DNA of 64,000 nt from Trichostrongylus colubriformis. Lineage: Eukaryota > Nematoda > Chromadorea > Rhabditida > Trichostrongylidae. A model generated the notes under the pieces. The model was not told where the DNA came from, searched no databases, and saw nothing but the letters and a program-made list of their open reading frames with translations. Each line of letters begins with the position of its first letter. The stretch's first letter is position 1. The stretch lies in NCBI GenBank assembly GCA_963978905.1, contig OZ022257.1:42728203-42792202 (forward strand), in the 5' to 3' direction. Made by a program: the position numbers and the translations under genes. Below are positions 1 to 9,708 of this stretch, in pieces.

Positions 1-780
1 ATCCACGGTCCGATTGCACCATGTTGCGGCTCTCGGGCGGTTGCCCTCCTAACCGCTAGCGCAACAGCATCGTGGTTGCGGGTCTCCGGACTCTACGTCA
101 CCCGGTTGCTATACCTACGGGCTGTCACTGTTCACATGGGCTTCCCCAGGAACCATACTGCTTTCCCCACAGTATGGCCGCCGCTTCCCGGAGGTATTGG
201 CTCTCACACTTCTGCCTATTATTGCCCTTAATATAACAGCAAGTACAAGGATTACAGCACCCATATTTATTATGTACACAATATCCACAATAGTCGCCCT
301 ACTCTCATCTTCCTGCCTGGACTCAGGTCCGACCGTGCTTCGTCGCCCCAAGGGTCAACTATTGGAATATCAGCGGTAACTGCGGTAACTCCCTGCACCC
401 TGCAGGCTATCTACCCCGCCTGCAGTCGTCCACGTCCTCGGGTGTAACGGACGTGGGCATGCCAGCGCTCAACCAAGCCGGCCGCGGTCCGCCCGACCGC
501 ACCGCGTCCATGTCGGCCTGCAGAGCGTAAGAGACAAGCTCTTACCCTCTACAGTCCGGCTTGGCATCCTAGCAGCCTAAGCCCGGTGCCCTCTCCTCCC
601 GGGGGGAAAGTGTCTAAGCACCGACTGGCAGAGGCGACCCCTTTTATAGAGCCACGGACTGGGGGCGGGGCCGGGCGCGCGGTGCGCCCACAGGGACAGT
701 CGCGTTCCGCGACATCGGGCGCAAATTGAAATTGGGTAGGGGCTCACCAAGTCGGAGCACATAAGAGGCTAGTTGCGAAC
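1..780 (-). promoter_or_regulatory. GC-rich promoter-like island, possibly retroelement 5' region
   Basis: This stretch is far more GC-rich than most of the window. Read on the minus strand it has a TATA motif (CTATAAAAGG, plus-strand 641-650) followed about 12-20 bases later by GCCAGTCGGT (620-629), an initiator-like element. Further downstream on the minus strand is an ATG-led open frame of about 34 codons beginning MDAVRSGGPRPAWL. The same TATA-then-GCCAGTCGGT arrangement recurs on the plus strand at 23590-23620, so this is probably a repeated element's promoter rather than a host gene. The family is not recognised; an LTR or the 5' UTR of a non-LTR element are both possible. Confidence 0.4.
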
Positions 781-959
781 GGTTCTGGAGAGGTCATGCA
801 AGTGAGGATTCGGTGAGGGCTGAGCAAAGTGTGCGGGACACATAAGAGCTAAGCCTAGCTCCACCACTGTTGGCTTGCACTTGAATGCCCGATGCTCAAA
901 TCTAAGTCTTCAAAGTTCCAAAAATATCCTACGCTTCGGAAAAGATAACGTAAAAGAAT

Positions 960-1393
960 CTTTCACGGAAATGAGTTCCTTTGTTACCCATATATTTGAG
1001 TTGTATTTGCCAAATGTGGGCCGCATGCAAAGTTTCACGCGAAAAATGTGAATCTTGCTAAGATACAGCACCACAAAGTCCCGGCCGGGTGGGGGAGCCT
1101 CCGAGCAAGTGCCCACTCCGTCGTTCGTTGCGGTCGGAGACGCATTGTAGGAACAGAAAGTTACGTGAACAGTCCCATTCTCCGTTCTCAACCGCGGTAG
1201 ACGACAGGACGGGGCTTTCTTTTGGGGCCCGCCCACCCGGCCTAGGATTCGGGGAGCTGTATCTTAGCCGAACTCTTACCTTTTCTGAAACTTTGCATGC
1301 AGCACACATTTGCAAATGCAACATGAATATTTGGCAAATACAACATAAATGTATGGGTAACAGAGGAACTCATTTTCCGTGGACGATTCATTT
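960..1393. repeat. MITE, family with GTGCACGATTC-like termini, copy 1
   Basis: The two ends form a long inverted repeat: about 960-1075 pairs with 1256-1393. Landmarks on the left arm are CGGAAATGAGTTCC, GTTACCCATAT, TTGTATTTGC and GCATGCAAAGTTTC, all present in reverse complement on the right arm. The middle is GC-rich and unrelated to coding sequence. Copies with the same arm landmarks lie near 60288-60640 and 62740-63135, and a single arm lies near 37908. It has no internal protein and is therefore a non-autonomous element. Confidence 0.75.
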
Positions 1394-1852
1394 AAAGGCA
1401 CACCACGCGATAATCAAAGTGGTCCTTGCTTTTGAGGGCAGGTAGACCCTTGGATGGCCGCGAAGATTGCACCCTTTTCGCGGCGCCACGGCTCACCACC
1501 GCCGCTCACGGCCTGGTCGATCTGAGCCGAGATGAGCCCATCGAGCCGAATCACACCCGGCTTAGACGAGAGGGAAACTTGCGATAAGACAAGATGAGGC
1601 AGCGATATCAATAGCGAAGGTAACTTCAACAGGGAAGAACAAGAGATATCGTAGCATTTTGCGCGATATCATCGAGGAGAAGCTCTTCTATAATCTCCAA
1701 TACTCGTACGAAGACTGAGGGCAGAGAGCTTTATTTTGGGTGGTTTTGAGGGGTTTCGATTCATTTTTCTTCACTAGTGGGTAGACCAGGGCCTCTACAT
1801 CCTGTAACACGAGCAATAGCTCTCCCAATTTTTCGCGTGGTGTGCCTTTAAG
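1392..1852. repeat. MITE, TTTAAAGGCAC-terminus family
   Basis: The left end begins TTTAAAGGCACACCACGCGA and the right end is its near-exact reverse complement, ending CGCGTGGTGTGCCTTTAA. The interior contains GGTAGACCCTTGGATGG and GATATCGTAGCATTTTGC, which recur at 28430-28705. It abuts the preceding MITE directly, so the two insertions are adjacent or nested. Confidence 0.75.
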
Positions 1853-2700
1853 GTGAAACGCAGTTGAGTGGAGCAGTTAGAGGAGATCTTCCCATCTAGG
1901 ACCAGAGTAGGATCAGAGTAGGACCTATTTTGGATTGACGACACTTACCGCAAAGAGCGATTTCTCTCCAAGATGGTCCATAGACGGGGTAAAAGTGATA
2001 TTATCGGATGTGCGCAGGGAACAGGTAACGTTTACTGAACCGAATCCTCAAGTAGGTGCAGTAACTCATTTCAAATGGTCTTAAACAACTTTTGGAAGCC
2101 AGGCTAGAGAGCCGAGAAGAACTTCTTCCCTCCCAATAAAATCTGCGCAGCCGGTACGGTAGCCGGTCGGAATGGCCCGATAAGTTTAGTCTTCAGCCCG
2201 GTTCATGGAATTTGGAACCATCTGTAGAACAACCTGTATAGGCTTTTCTTTTTCCATCCATGCATTCATGGATGAAAAAGGCAAAGAACTCACTAAACCG
2301 AAGCTCAAAGGGCACAGACGTGGGGAGAAGTTGGGATGTGGGCGCTCATTAGACTTGAACTGTCTTTTCGTCCAACAGTCTTCTGTCACGAAATTCGAAA
2401 GCAATACATAGATCAAACTGCTAAGGTCGCATCAATGTCAATTCAAGACACTTCCGCAGTGGGCGGAGCGTATCCTGAATGGGCAGAGTTTACGAAAAAT
2501 GAGCTGTACGGAATGAGTGCAGCTGAAAAACCGTGAAGCTCCAGTTTAATTCCGAAATTTTCCAAAGAATGATTTGCGGTCAGCAATGGGCTCTCGAGGA
2601 AACTAAAAAAAACTCGCTCGTAGTAGAGCAGAGATTAATCCTCAATGGATGGTGCTCCGAAAATTCGTGGTTGTTCTCCGGCACAGCGTAGATATCATAC
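1853..2700. other. Gene-free stretch
   Basis: I see no supported gene, RNA or repeat boundary here. Short open frames overlap one another on both strands without convincing splice signals. Confidence 0.5.
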
Positions 2701-2715
2701 TCTATATATAAAGCA

Positions 2716-2763
2716 GAAGTTTGGTGTGTTTGTCTGTGTGTGTGTGTCTGTCTGTCTGTCCGC
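2716..2763 (+). repeat. GT/TCTG microsatellite
   Basis: A run of TGTGTGTGTG is followed by repeated TCTG units at the left edge of the satellite block that follows. A second TG-rich tract at about 3055-3080 follows the same flanking sequence (AGAAGTTTGGTGTGTTTG), so the microsatellite is part of the duplicated unit. Confidence 0.8.
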
Positions 2764-2779
2764 ACACCGCATAATGCAT

Positions 2780-4400
2780 TTTTGACTGATCTGCAGCCTG
2801 GAGAGGTCGGGCAAGTTGGAATGGGGTAGGAGCTGACATAAGCGCACAGAGTACATAAGAACTAAGCCTAGCTCCGCCCACTGTGGGCGGGGCTTGGGTG
2901 GAAACGGCCGGTGCCAAATTTAAGTCCACGATCAGGTTTCAAAAAGCAGACAAGCTAGGAATGGACCTGTAGAGGTCGGGCAAGTTAGGGATTTGTTGGG
3001 GTAAGCCAAAATATACGGAGCACATGAGAGGCAAGTTAAAACCAGAAGTTTGGTGTGTTTGTGTGTGTGCGTGGTGTGTGTCCATTTGTTTGTCACATAA
3101 TCTACTCTCAACTCAATTGCAGCGTGGGGAGGCCGGGTAAGTTGGGGATAGGTAGGGGTTGACCAGAGTGTGCGAAGCTCATCAAGGACTAAGCCCAGCT
3201 CCACACACCGTGAGCGGGGCTTGCGCAGAAATGGTCGAAAAATCGGTCAAATTAAGAGATGGCCTGAGAGAAGGTAAGTTGGGATTCGGTAGGGCCTCAT
3301 CTCAACTGTGTGTCGGAGGGTGGGGCGAGTTAGGAGTGGGTAGGGGCTGACCTAAGCGTACAGAGCACATAAGAACTAAGGTTAGCTCCGCACACCATGA
3401 GCGGCGCTTGCGCCGAAATCGATGGGTGCACAAATTTAAGTCCTCACCTGTGTGCCAAAAAGCGGGAAGGTCAGGAATGGGTCTGTTGAGGTCGTGCGTG
3501 TAAGGAGTGGGTAGGGTCTTACCACAGTGTAGGGAGCACACAAGAAGCAAGTTAAGAACGGACCTGCAGAGGTAGGGCAAGTTGGGATAGCGTAGGGGCC
3601 AACACAAGTGTACGGAGCATATAAGTTCTAGGCCCAGCTCCGCCCACCATGGGCGGGGCTTGCGCCGAAATCGATGAATAGACAAATTTAGGTCCTCCCT
3701 CAGGTGCTGAAAATCAGGCAAGTTAGGAAAGTGTCTGTTGATGTCGCGCATGTAATGATTGGGGAGGGTCTGACTAAAGTGAAGGGAGCACACTACAAGC
3801 AAATTAGGCAGGGGTCTGTGGAGGTCGGGCAGGTTAGGACTGGGTAGGGGCATGTGTGCGGTGCAGTTCTGAGTCTAGCTCCGCCCACCATGGGCGGGAC
3901 CTGCGCTGAAACCGATGGGTGCTCAAATTTAAGTCCTCGCCTGGGTTCCGAAAATCGGGAAGGTCAGGAATGGGTCTGTTCAGGTCGTGCGAGTATGGAC
4001 TGGGTAGGGACAGACCAAAGTGTAGAAAGCACACAAGGAGCAAATTAGGTACGGGCGTGTGGAGATCGGTCAGGTTAGGATTGGGTAGAGGCCATGTGTA
4101 CGGAGCACATAAGTTCTGCGTCTAGCTCCGCCCACTATGGGCGGGACCTGCGCTGAAACCGATGGGTGCACCAAAATTTAAGTCCTCGCCTGGGTTCCGA
4201 AAATCGGGAAGGTCAGGAATGGGTCTGTTCAGGTCGTGCGAGTATGGACTGGGTAAGGACAGACCAAAGTGTAGGAAGCACACAGGAAGCAAATTAGGTA
4301 CGGGCGTGTGGAGGTCGGGCAGGTTAGGATTGGATGGGGGCCAACCCATGTGTACAGAGCACAGAAGTTCTAAGCCTAGCCCCGCCATAATTGCAATATT
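2780..4400 (+). repeat. Degenerate satellite, unit about 245 bp
   Basis: Each unit carries GAGGTCGGGCAAGTTAGG-type sequence, GGAGCACATAAG, then CTAGCTCCGCCCACCATGGG, a short GC-rich palindrome. The palindrome recurs near 2873, 3190 (diverged), 3393, 3640, 3879 and 4124, giving mostly 240-250 bp spacing in the last copies. The last two full units (about 3880-4120 and 4125-4370) are nearly identical, and earlier ones are progressively diverged. Related single units occur near 810-880 and 41655-41970. Long minus-strand open frames across the block are products of the repeat, not genes. Confidence 0.85.
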
Positions 4401-4479
4401 AGTACCACATTCACAACGTGACTGTTTGTCCTCGGTTGCCATTAGAAAGTGATGTGTATCTCTCGGCATTCAGTTGAGG

Positions 4480-4930
4480 CCAATGTTTCTTCTAGAACGG
4501 ATACATGCACAGCCTCTCGAAACTTTTAATTTTAAGAAATCATTTACTACGGTGGGCCTCCGAGCTCACGAAGAGACACCTCCAACTGCTGCCGCTCCTC
4601 AAAGTGTGGCTGCCCCTCTCCGATTGTGCCTTACACACTTGGATCAACGGTGGAAAGGGGGTCTTCTTTTTCGGATTTTTTGACCGTCCCGCCCCATCTT
4701 CCCTACTTTGGTACTTCTAAATGTTTCAATTTTCTTTTTGTGTTCGGATGGAACCCTGCCATTCTTTGAAGGGGATTTGCCTTCAGTGGGCAGGGGTTAC
4801 TTGGGTGTGGTATCTCTTAGTTTCAACCAAAACCCTGATAGTCGCAGATTTGCCTACAGTATACACAAGTCGCATATCATCCATTCCCTGCTGCAATATG
4901 TGCCCCCTATACACAGGGCCTATCCCAGCT
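4480..4930. repeat. Dispersed repeat fragment
   Basis: The segment with CAACGGTGGAAAGGGGGTC and the T-rich sequence after it resembles 43560-43700 (CAACGGTGGGAAGGGGGTCC and following). The part near 4770-4800 (TTGCCTTCAGTGGGCAGGGG) resembles 5643-5668. No gene is supported. Confidence 0.45.
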
Positions 4931-4959
4931 GCAATGCGCGCAGAGCGCGCATGCGAAAG

Positions 4960-5122
4960 TCGGCTCGCCGCGCCAGCGGCGAGCCGAGAGTCGCCCCCCG
5001 CTACAAAGAATAACGCCCCAGAGCAACCCTGCCGGGGCGGCGAAGCCGCCCCTACGAGGATTGGCCGGCGAAGCCGGCCAATCCGAGTCCAGGTGGGTTG
5101 GCCGGCGTCAGCCGGCCAACCC
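4960..5122. repeat. Cluster of four perfect GC-rich hairpins
   Basis: Four perfect stem-loops follow one another: 4960-4987 (12-bp stem, loop GCCA), 5034-5052 (8-bp stem, loop GAA), 5058-5084 (12-bp stem, loop GAA) and 5095-5122 (12-bp stem, loop GTCA). The last two share the stem core TTGGCCGGC. The block ends CCGACTGTTA, and a decayed relative ends CCGACTGTTG near 6130. The function is unknown; see findings. Confidence 0.85.
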
Positions 5123-5283
5123 GACTGTTAAGTACTACAGTAGGACTTTTCCCGTTCCCTAGGAAGAGATCATAGAGGGGGAATGGGGAATTGTGGCATG
5201 TGATCATGGGTGCGTTGGCTCAAGTACTTGAAGCCATTTGTTATCGTTCGTTGTTGTCTTATCGGGTACAAATAAGTAGACAT

Positions 5284-5568
5284 GGAAGGTGACGACGCGT
5301 ACATAGGTTAGAGTGATCGTGGAGTTATTGGGTCAGTTGAAGACGGTGGGAGAGGTATTAAAGATAATAAAATTTTTGTACTGAAGGTGATAGAGGTACT
5401 TTAGGCAATAAAGTTCTCAAATGATGAAGGTTTTCAAAGTGTCGCCAGATGAAAGCTACAGGTCTCAGAAAATTTATGTGTGTGGCAAGTTCACAATGAG
5501 AGAAGCTGTTCTGAGCTTTGAGGAACGGAAAGTGACGACGCGTACATAGGTTAGAGTGATCGTGGAGT
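5284..5568 (+). repeat. Direct repeat pair of about 43 bp
   Basis: The sequence GTGACGACGCGTACATAGG plus its continuation TTAGAGTGATCGTGGAGTT occurs at about 5289-5326 and again at about 5532-5569. The two copies are 243 bases apart and nearly identical. The sequence between them is not recognisably coding. Confidence 0.8.
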
Positions 5569-6029
5569 TTTTTCGGAAAGCTGGTACCCGTTTTAACGTG
5601 GCTCGCCTCGCCAACAATGCCTATAACTGCCTTGATGGAGGACCGCCTTCAATGGGCAAGGGTTGTAAGTAGATTTGGAATCTCGTAGTGCCAGTCAAAT
5701 CCGATGATTATTATTATTTATTATTTATTGCTGGTCAATCACAAGGAAGAAAGAAACATAGACGAGCTCGAGACAGTACTGTCGATTGACTTGTTTTCGA
5801 ATTAATTTTAGTATATTAAGTTGATAAAAAGCATATGGGTATTCGCCGGTATAGTCCATCTGCCCCGAACCTGAGTGTGAAGACCCATGATTGGAAAGGC
5901 ATGTGAGACAGGGGGAGTGTAAGACAGTTGATTGTTGGTGTCTCGACTACAGTTGTTTGCAACACTGCGTAAAACCTAACTACCGCTGCTTCTTTACCCT
6001 CCACTGCACGAGAGAAATCGGGTCGCCAT

Positions 6030-6135
6030 CTTACAAAGCCGGCGAAGTCGGAATTGGCGGGCTTGAGGTCGCCGCAGGCTACCCCCAGGAATATTGGGGA
6101 ATCTTGGTCGGCATCAGCCGGCCAGTCCGACTGTT
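6030..6135. repeat. Decayed copy of the hairpin cluster
   Basis: AAGCCGGCGAAGTCGG, then GTCGGCATCAGCCGGCCAG, then TCCGACTGTTGTA correspond in order to the hairpins at 5034-5122, with substitutions that break the stems. This indicates the hairpin cluster is a mobile or duplicated unit. Confidence 0.55.
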
Positions 6136-6139
6136 GTAC

Positions 6140-7150
6140 TATAAACCGTCGCAAAGGCATGCTCAGGACACTTTCATGCGTGCTCAACACCTATCGGGTC
6201 TTTGTCTGCCAGGCGTGGGGAGTGGGCCGGGACAAGAAGTTCAGAAAAAGCTTTGGAAAGTATGAAACGTTACTTGTCGATGCCATATGCTGTTTTCTGA
6301 TATGCAGAACACCAAACATTCTCAGCAGACAAGAAAAATCGCAGTGGTGAGGTTTCCAGATACTGCGGGTATAATGGTCTACATCTTAAATCGTGAAAAC
6401 TTCCTTAATCCGAGGTCAACGAAAATTGTTTGCACAAGCAACTAAGATGCAATGTATTTCACATTTGTGATTTCTTCTTAATAAAAATTTTATCCAATCA
6501 GTGTCGCTACAGCTGTTGCAAGATTACGTAGTGTTAGTAGAAGAATCTATAATAGAGCTTTCGTCGATGAATTTTGGTGGGGAGAACGCGTTTTGGTCTG
6601 TTTTCGGTGGAAAGGAAGGGCATGGAGGCAAACCACGAAGATGCTCATCACTGCTATTGTGAGAACTAGGAGCTAGGGAAGAAAAAATAATGAATGAGAA
6701 GAAAAGGTTTCTTATCCTTGTTATGTAACTCATCTTATGAACTACGTGTATCCAGTATTTTATATTTTAATCCATACTGCCACCCTGTGCTCATTTTGAG
6801 CACTTAAACCCAAACATGAAGACGAAGAGGGAGAGCGGGGCCTACAATTAAAGGGCGCATGATCTTAACGACGTGTGATCTACAAAAACGACGAGTCATG
6901 AGACGAAGAGCGGCAAATAAGGAGCGAATCTAACAACATAGGTCAATTCCGAACCCCAATACCAACACTCTCCCGCCTGGTCCCACGGATGCTCACCCCG
7001 TTTTTCTTACTATTTTTTTTTCATTGTTGCATATTCATTGTTACGCTCATTACATAAGCTCACTGGTATGATGGTTCTGTTGAAGCCCTCCTGTATTGAT
7101 GTTGAGGTTAGCCCTAGTTCAATTGCTGCCAGGTCAGTTCCCCACGCTGC
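6140..7150. other. Gene-free AT-rich stretch
   Basis: No supported gene, RNA or clear repeat is visible. Confidence 0.5.
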
Positions 7151-7153
7151 TCT

Positions 7154-8290
7154 CTAGTTCAGCTATGGCTAATAGTTTCTTATGCTGAAGGATACCTCCC
7201 ATCTGAAGAATTACGAGTTCTTTTGGTAAACATCAAGCATTCTAAGAAGAAGCTCAAGATTCAGCAACTTTGGAAAAGCTTGACTGTGTCAAACTCAGGA
7301 ATCCCTCATCCATCGAGAGGCCCACAACCAGAGTTAGAACCAGAAGCGATGATAGAACAAGCTAGTGAAGCCAGAAACCGCGATGGGAAAGGCGTTCCAG
7401 AATTTGAAGAAAAGCTTCACACTAAGCTTCATGCTATGCAAGGTTTCCAAAAAAGCCTGGAAAAAATGAACCAAAGGTTCGACGCGATCGCCCGGTCGGA
7501 CGAAAACGAGAATACTCCCATCAAAAGGAAACGTCATCACGAAGAAGACACAGCGGTCGATTTGACTGTCTGTGTCGCTATGCCATCTCGCGACGAATGC
7601 GATCGTGATTTTCATGATCATCCTACTGTAGACAAGAAGCGATTAAAGCGTAGAAGGGCTTCGCACCACCGTCACGTAGAAGAAAAAAGAATGATCCAGT
7701 TACCCGTGCCGCCAAGGATGAGGCACTAAGTAGACTCGGTGTGCCCCAGTTAGAGAAACACGAAAAGCAATACGAGGGATATCAGTCCGCTGTTTCTGAC
7801 ACCCGCAAAGTGATGCCAATAACAACTCGTGCCATCGGCTTCAATGCCATGCTGCGTACTCAAAGATTTACTTTTCTGATATCAAGTCGTGTGAGTATGG
7901 TCTTGACGTCCACATGCTATATCGAGTACACCCCGGTGGATATGCTTGGATAGATCAGCAACAATGGAAAACGTTGCGCAAGAGGACCGTTCATTTACAG
8001 ATGGTTCCCACGTTGGGCATATCAACCAGCCGGGGTTTCATATCTATTACTCATCCCGGACCACCCAGGAATGAAAATGAAGGCGAAGAAGTTTTTCATT
8101 TCGTTAATATGGTGATTACAGAGGACTTGTGAAAGTGGTCTTCGAGCGGTTGTTGCCGACGGGATGCGCACGCTGTTGCATGGGACATCATGCACATCTA
8201 TTTTGCGTTCATGAGTGTGTTCACAAGGAATAAAGATCCTGCTGATGTTCTGTATCACACAAAAGAAAACACGACTTGTCTACAGAAAAG
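7154..8290 (+). pseudogene. Decayed coding block, family unknown
   Basis: An open frame without a clear ATG runs to 7729. It encodes a charged, lysine/arginine-rich stretch (for example KHSKKKLKIQQL, then KRKRHHEEDTAVDL). Protein-like sequence then continues in another frame from about 7690 to 7953 (EALSRLGVPQLEKHEKQYEG) and in a third from about 7914 to 8132 (MLYRVHPGGYAWIDQQQW), with further scraps to 8290. Three frames in tandem without splice sites at the switches points to a decayed gene or mobile-element protein. I do not recognise the family. A real multi-exon gene with unusual introns is less likely but not excluded. Confidence 0.4.
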
Positions 8291-9310
8291 ATCTTTAAGC
8301 ACATGAAGGAGAAGATGGGAGGAGAAACGCCTTAGCGCTTGGTGCTTGGTTATGAAAAAGCAGCAACACAGGCGGCAAAGTAAGTCTTTCCAACCACATC
8401 TGTGGAAAGTGACGCTTTTCACCTTGCTCAAGCCTCGAACAGGAAACGAGATGCATTAGGGCTTCGGAGGTACGTCCAAAGGCACGAAAGAAACGACCGC
8501 CTTGCAAATTGTTGACCAACGGTGATGGATAAGGTGAAGCTTTCGATAACTTAGCAGTGTCCTTCCACGGGTGTTTTAAGGTTATTAAGTCACAGTAAAA
8601 TCATCCTTTCTCCAGGGACTAGGAATTCTAACAGAAGTCGACACCCTCCACTAAGTAACTTGACTGATGCTTTGAAAAAGCTAAACTACAAAGCATATTT
8701 TTCCCACAAGATTATAAGTTTCCGACGCGGCGCTTGATTACAGTACCCCTCCATCAGCCTCACACAAATTTGGAACAGGAAAACGCAAGTCCACTCCGTA
8801 GAGAACACATGAAAAGAAAGGAGAAAATAGTTGAAGAATGACGAAGTATGATGTATTTTTGTTAATTTTTAAGGTAGTTCCCCTTGTAGTTGCTAATAAA
8901 TGCATTTTAATAGATGAAACGATCTTTACCAACGAGGAACTACACGCCAGCAAATTGAAATTTATTGCAAGAAGATGTCAAGTACTAATGAGGCTTTATA
9001 AAGTTGTTTTATCAATTTTGTAAATATCTCTGATGTGAGTACTGTATTTGCAAGTTTTACTTAGTGCATTTCCAAGTAAATCATGTGAATAGGTATGTTA
9101 TAAATATCTTATAAATGTATATTTGTTCCGCTAATTACTTCCCCTTTCTACTCAGTTAATTCTCTGATCCCTTCACCTCACTAGATGTTAGTGCAAGTTT
9201 TGAGCAACAGATGACCCCTTGGTTCTCGCACCTCGTTGCGTAGACTTAGTAGTTGGAGGTTTATTGATACGACCAGTACAGTTGGTGTCGGTGATAGAAT
9301 GCTCATCAAT
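8291..9310. other. Gene-free AT-rich stretch
   Basis: No supported gene. Short open frames such as 8838-9023 lack splice or start context. Confidence 0.45.
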
Positions 9311-9318
9311 CGGAGTAA

Positions 9319-9692
9319 GGCCGCGGTCATACTTTACGTGTCTGCGTGAGTAGACACCGGCACCGGCGTCAAAGTGACGCAACCATTTTGCCATCCGCAG
9401 ACGACGGCGTCCATACATAATGCGCAGCGTTTGCGAATTTCGTGACCCAACCACACTACAGTATGGTGATTGCGGCCGCTTCGAATCTTGGCACTGTGCC
9501 AATATGGTGATCGTGGCTGCACAGTGGCAAGATTCGAAGCGGCCACAACCACCATACTGTAGTATGATTGGGTCAAGAATTTTGCAAACGCTGCGCATTA
9601 TGTATGGACGCCGTCGTCTGCGGATGGCAAAATGGTTGCGTCACTTTGACGCCGGTGCCGGTGTCAACTCACGCAGACACCTGACCGCGGCC
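9319..9692. repeat. PIF/Harbinger-type MITE, 374 bp palindrome
   Basis: The ends are GGCCGCGGTCATACTTTACG on the left and its degraded complement ending TGACCGCGGCC on the right. Almost the whole element is one inverted repeat, with arms such as GCGTCAAAGTGACGCAACC and CATACATAATGCGCAGCG and a centre near 9505. It is flanked by TAA on the left and TAT on the right, consistent with a 3-bp TWA target duplication that has mutated. Open frames crossing it on both strands are mirror images of one another and are not genes. Confidence 0.85.
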
Positions 9693-9708
9693 TATGGAAC
9701 CTGGGCGG

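Noticed and set aside
2702..2929. Possible tRNA or short gene near the TG microsatellite
   Set aside because: The open frame is simple repeat plus satellite; no tRNA fold was visible.
3302..3853. A 183-codon minus-strand open frame in the satellite
   Set aside because: It is periodic, repeats the same peptide every unit and follows the 245-bp satellite, so it is a by-product of the repeat.
4930..5130. Bacterial contamination
   Set aside because: The GC-rich hairpins look bacterial in style, but the flanks are continuous with nematode repeats and a decayed copy lies 1 kb away; no bacterial coding sequence is present.
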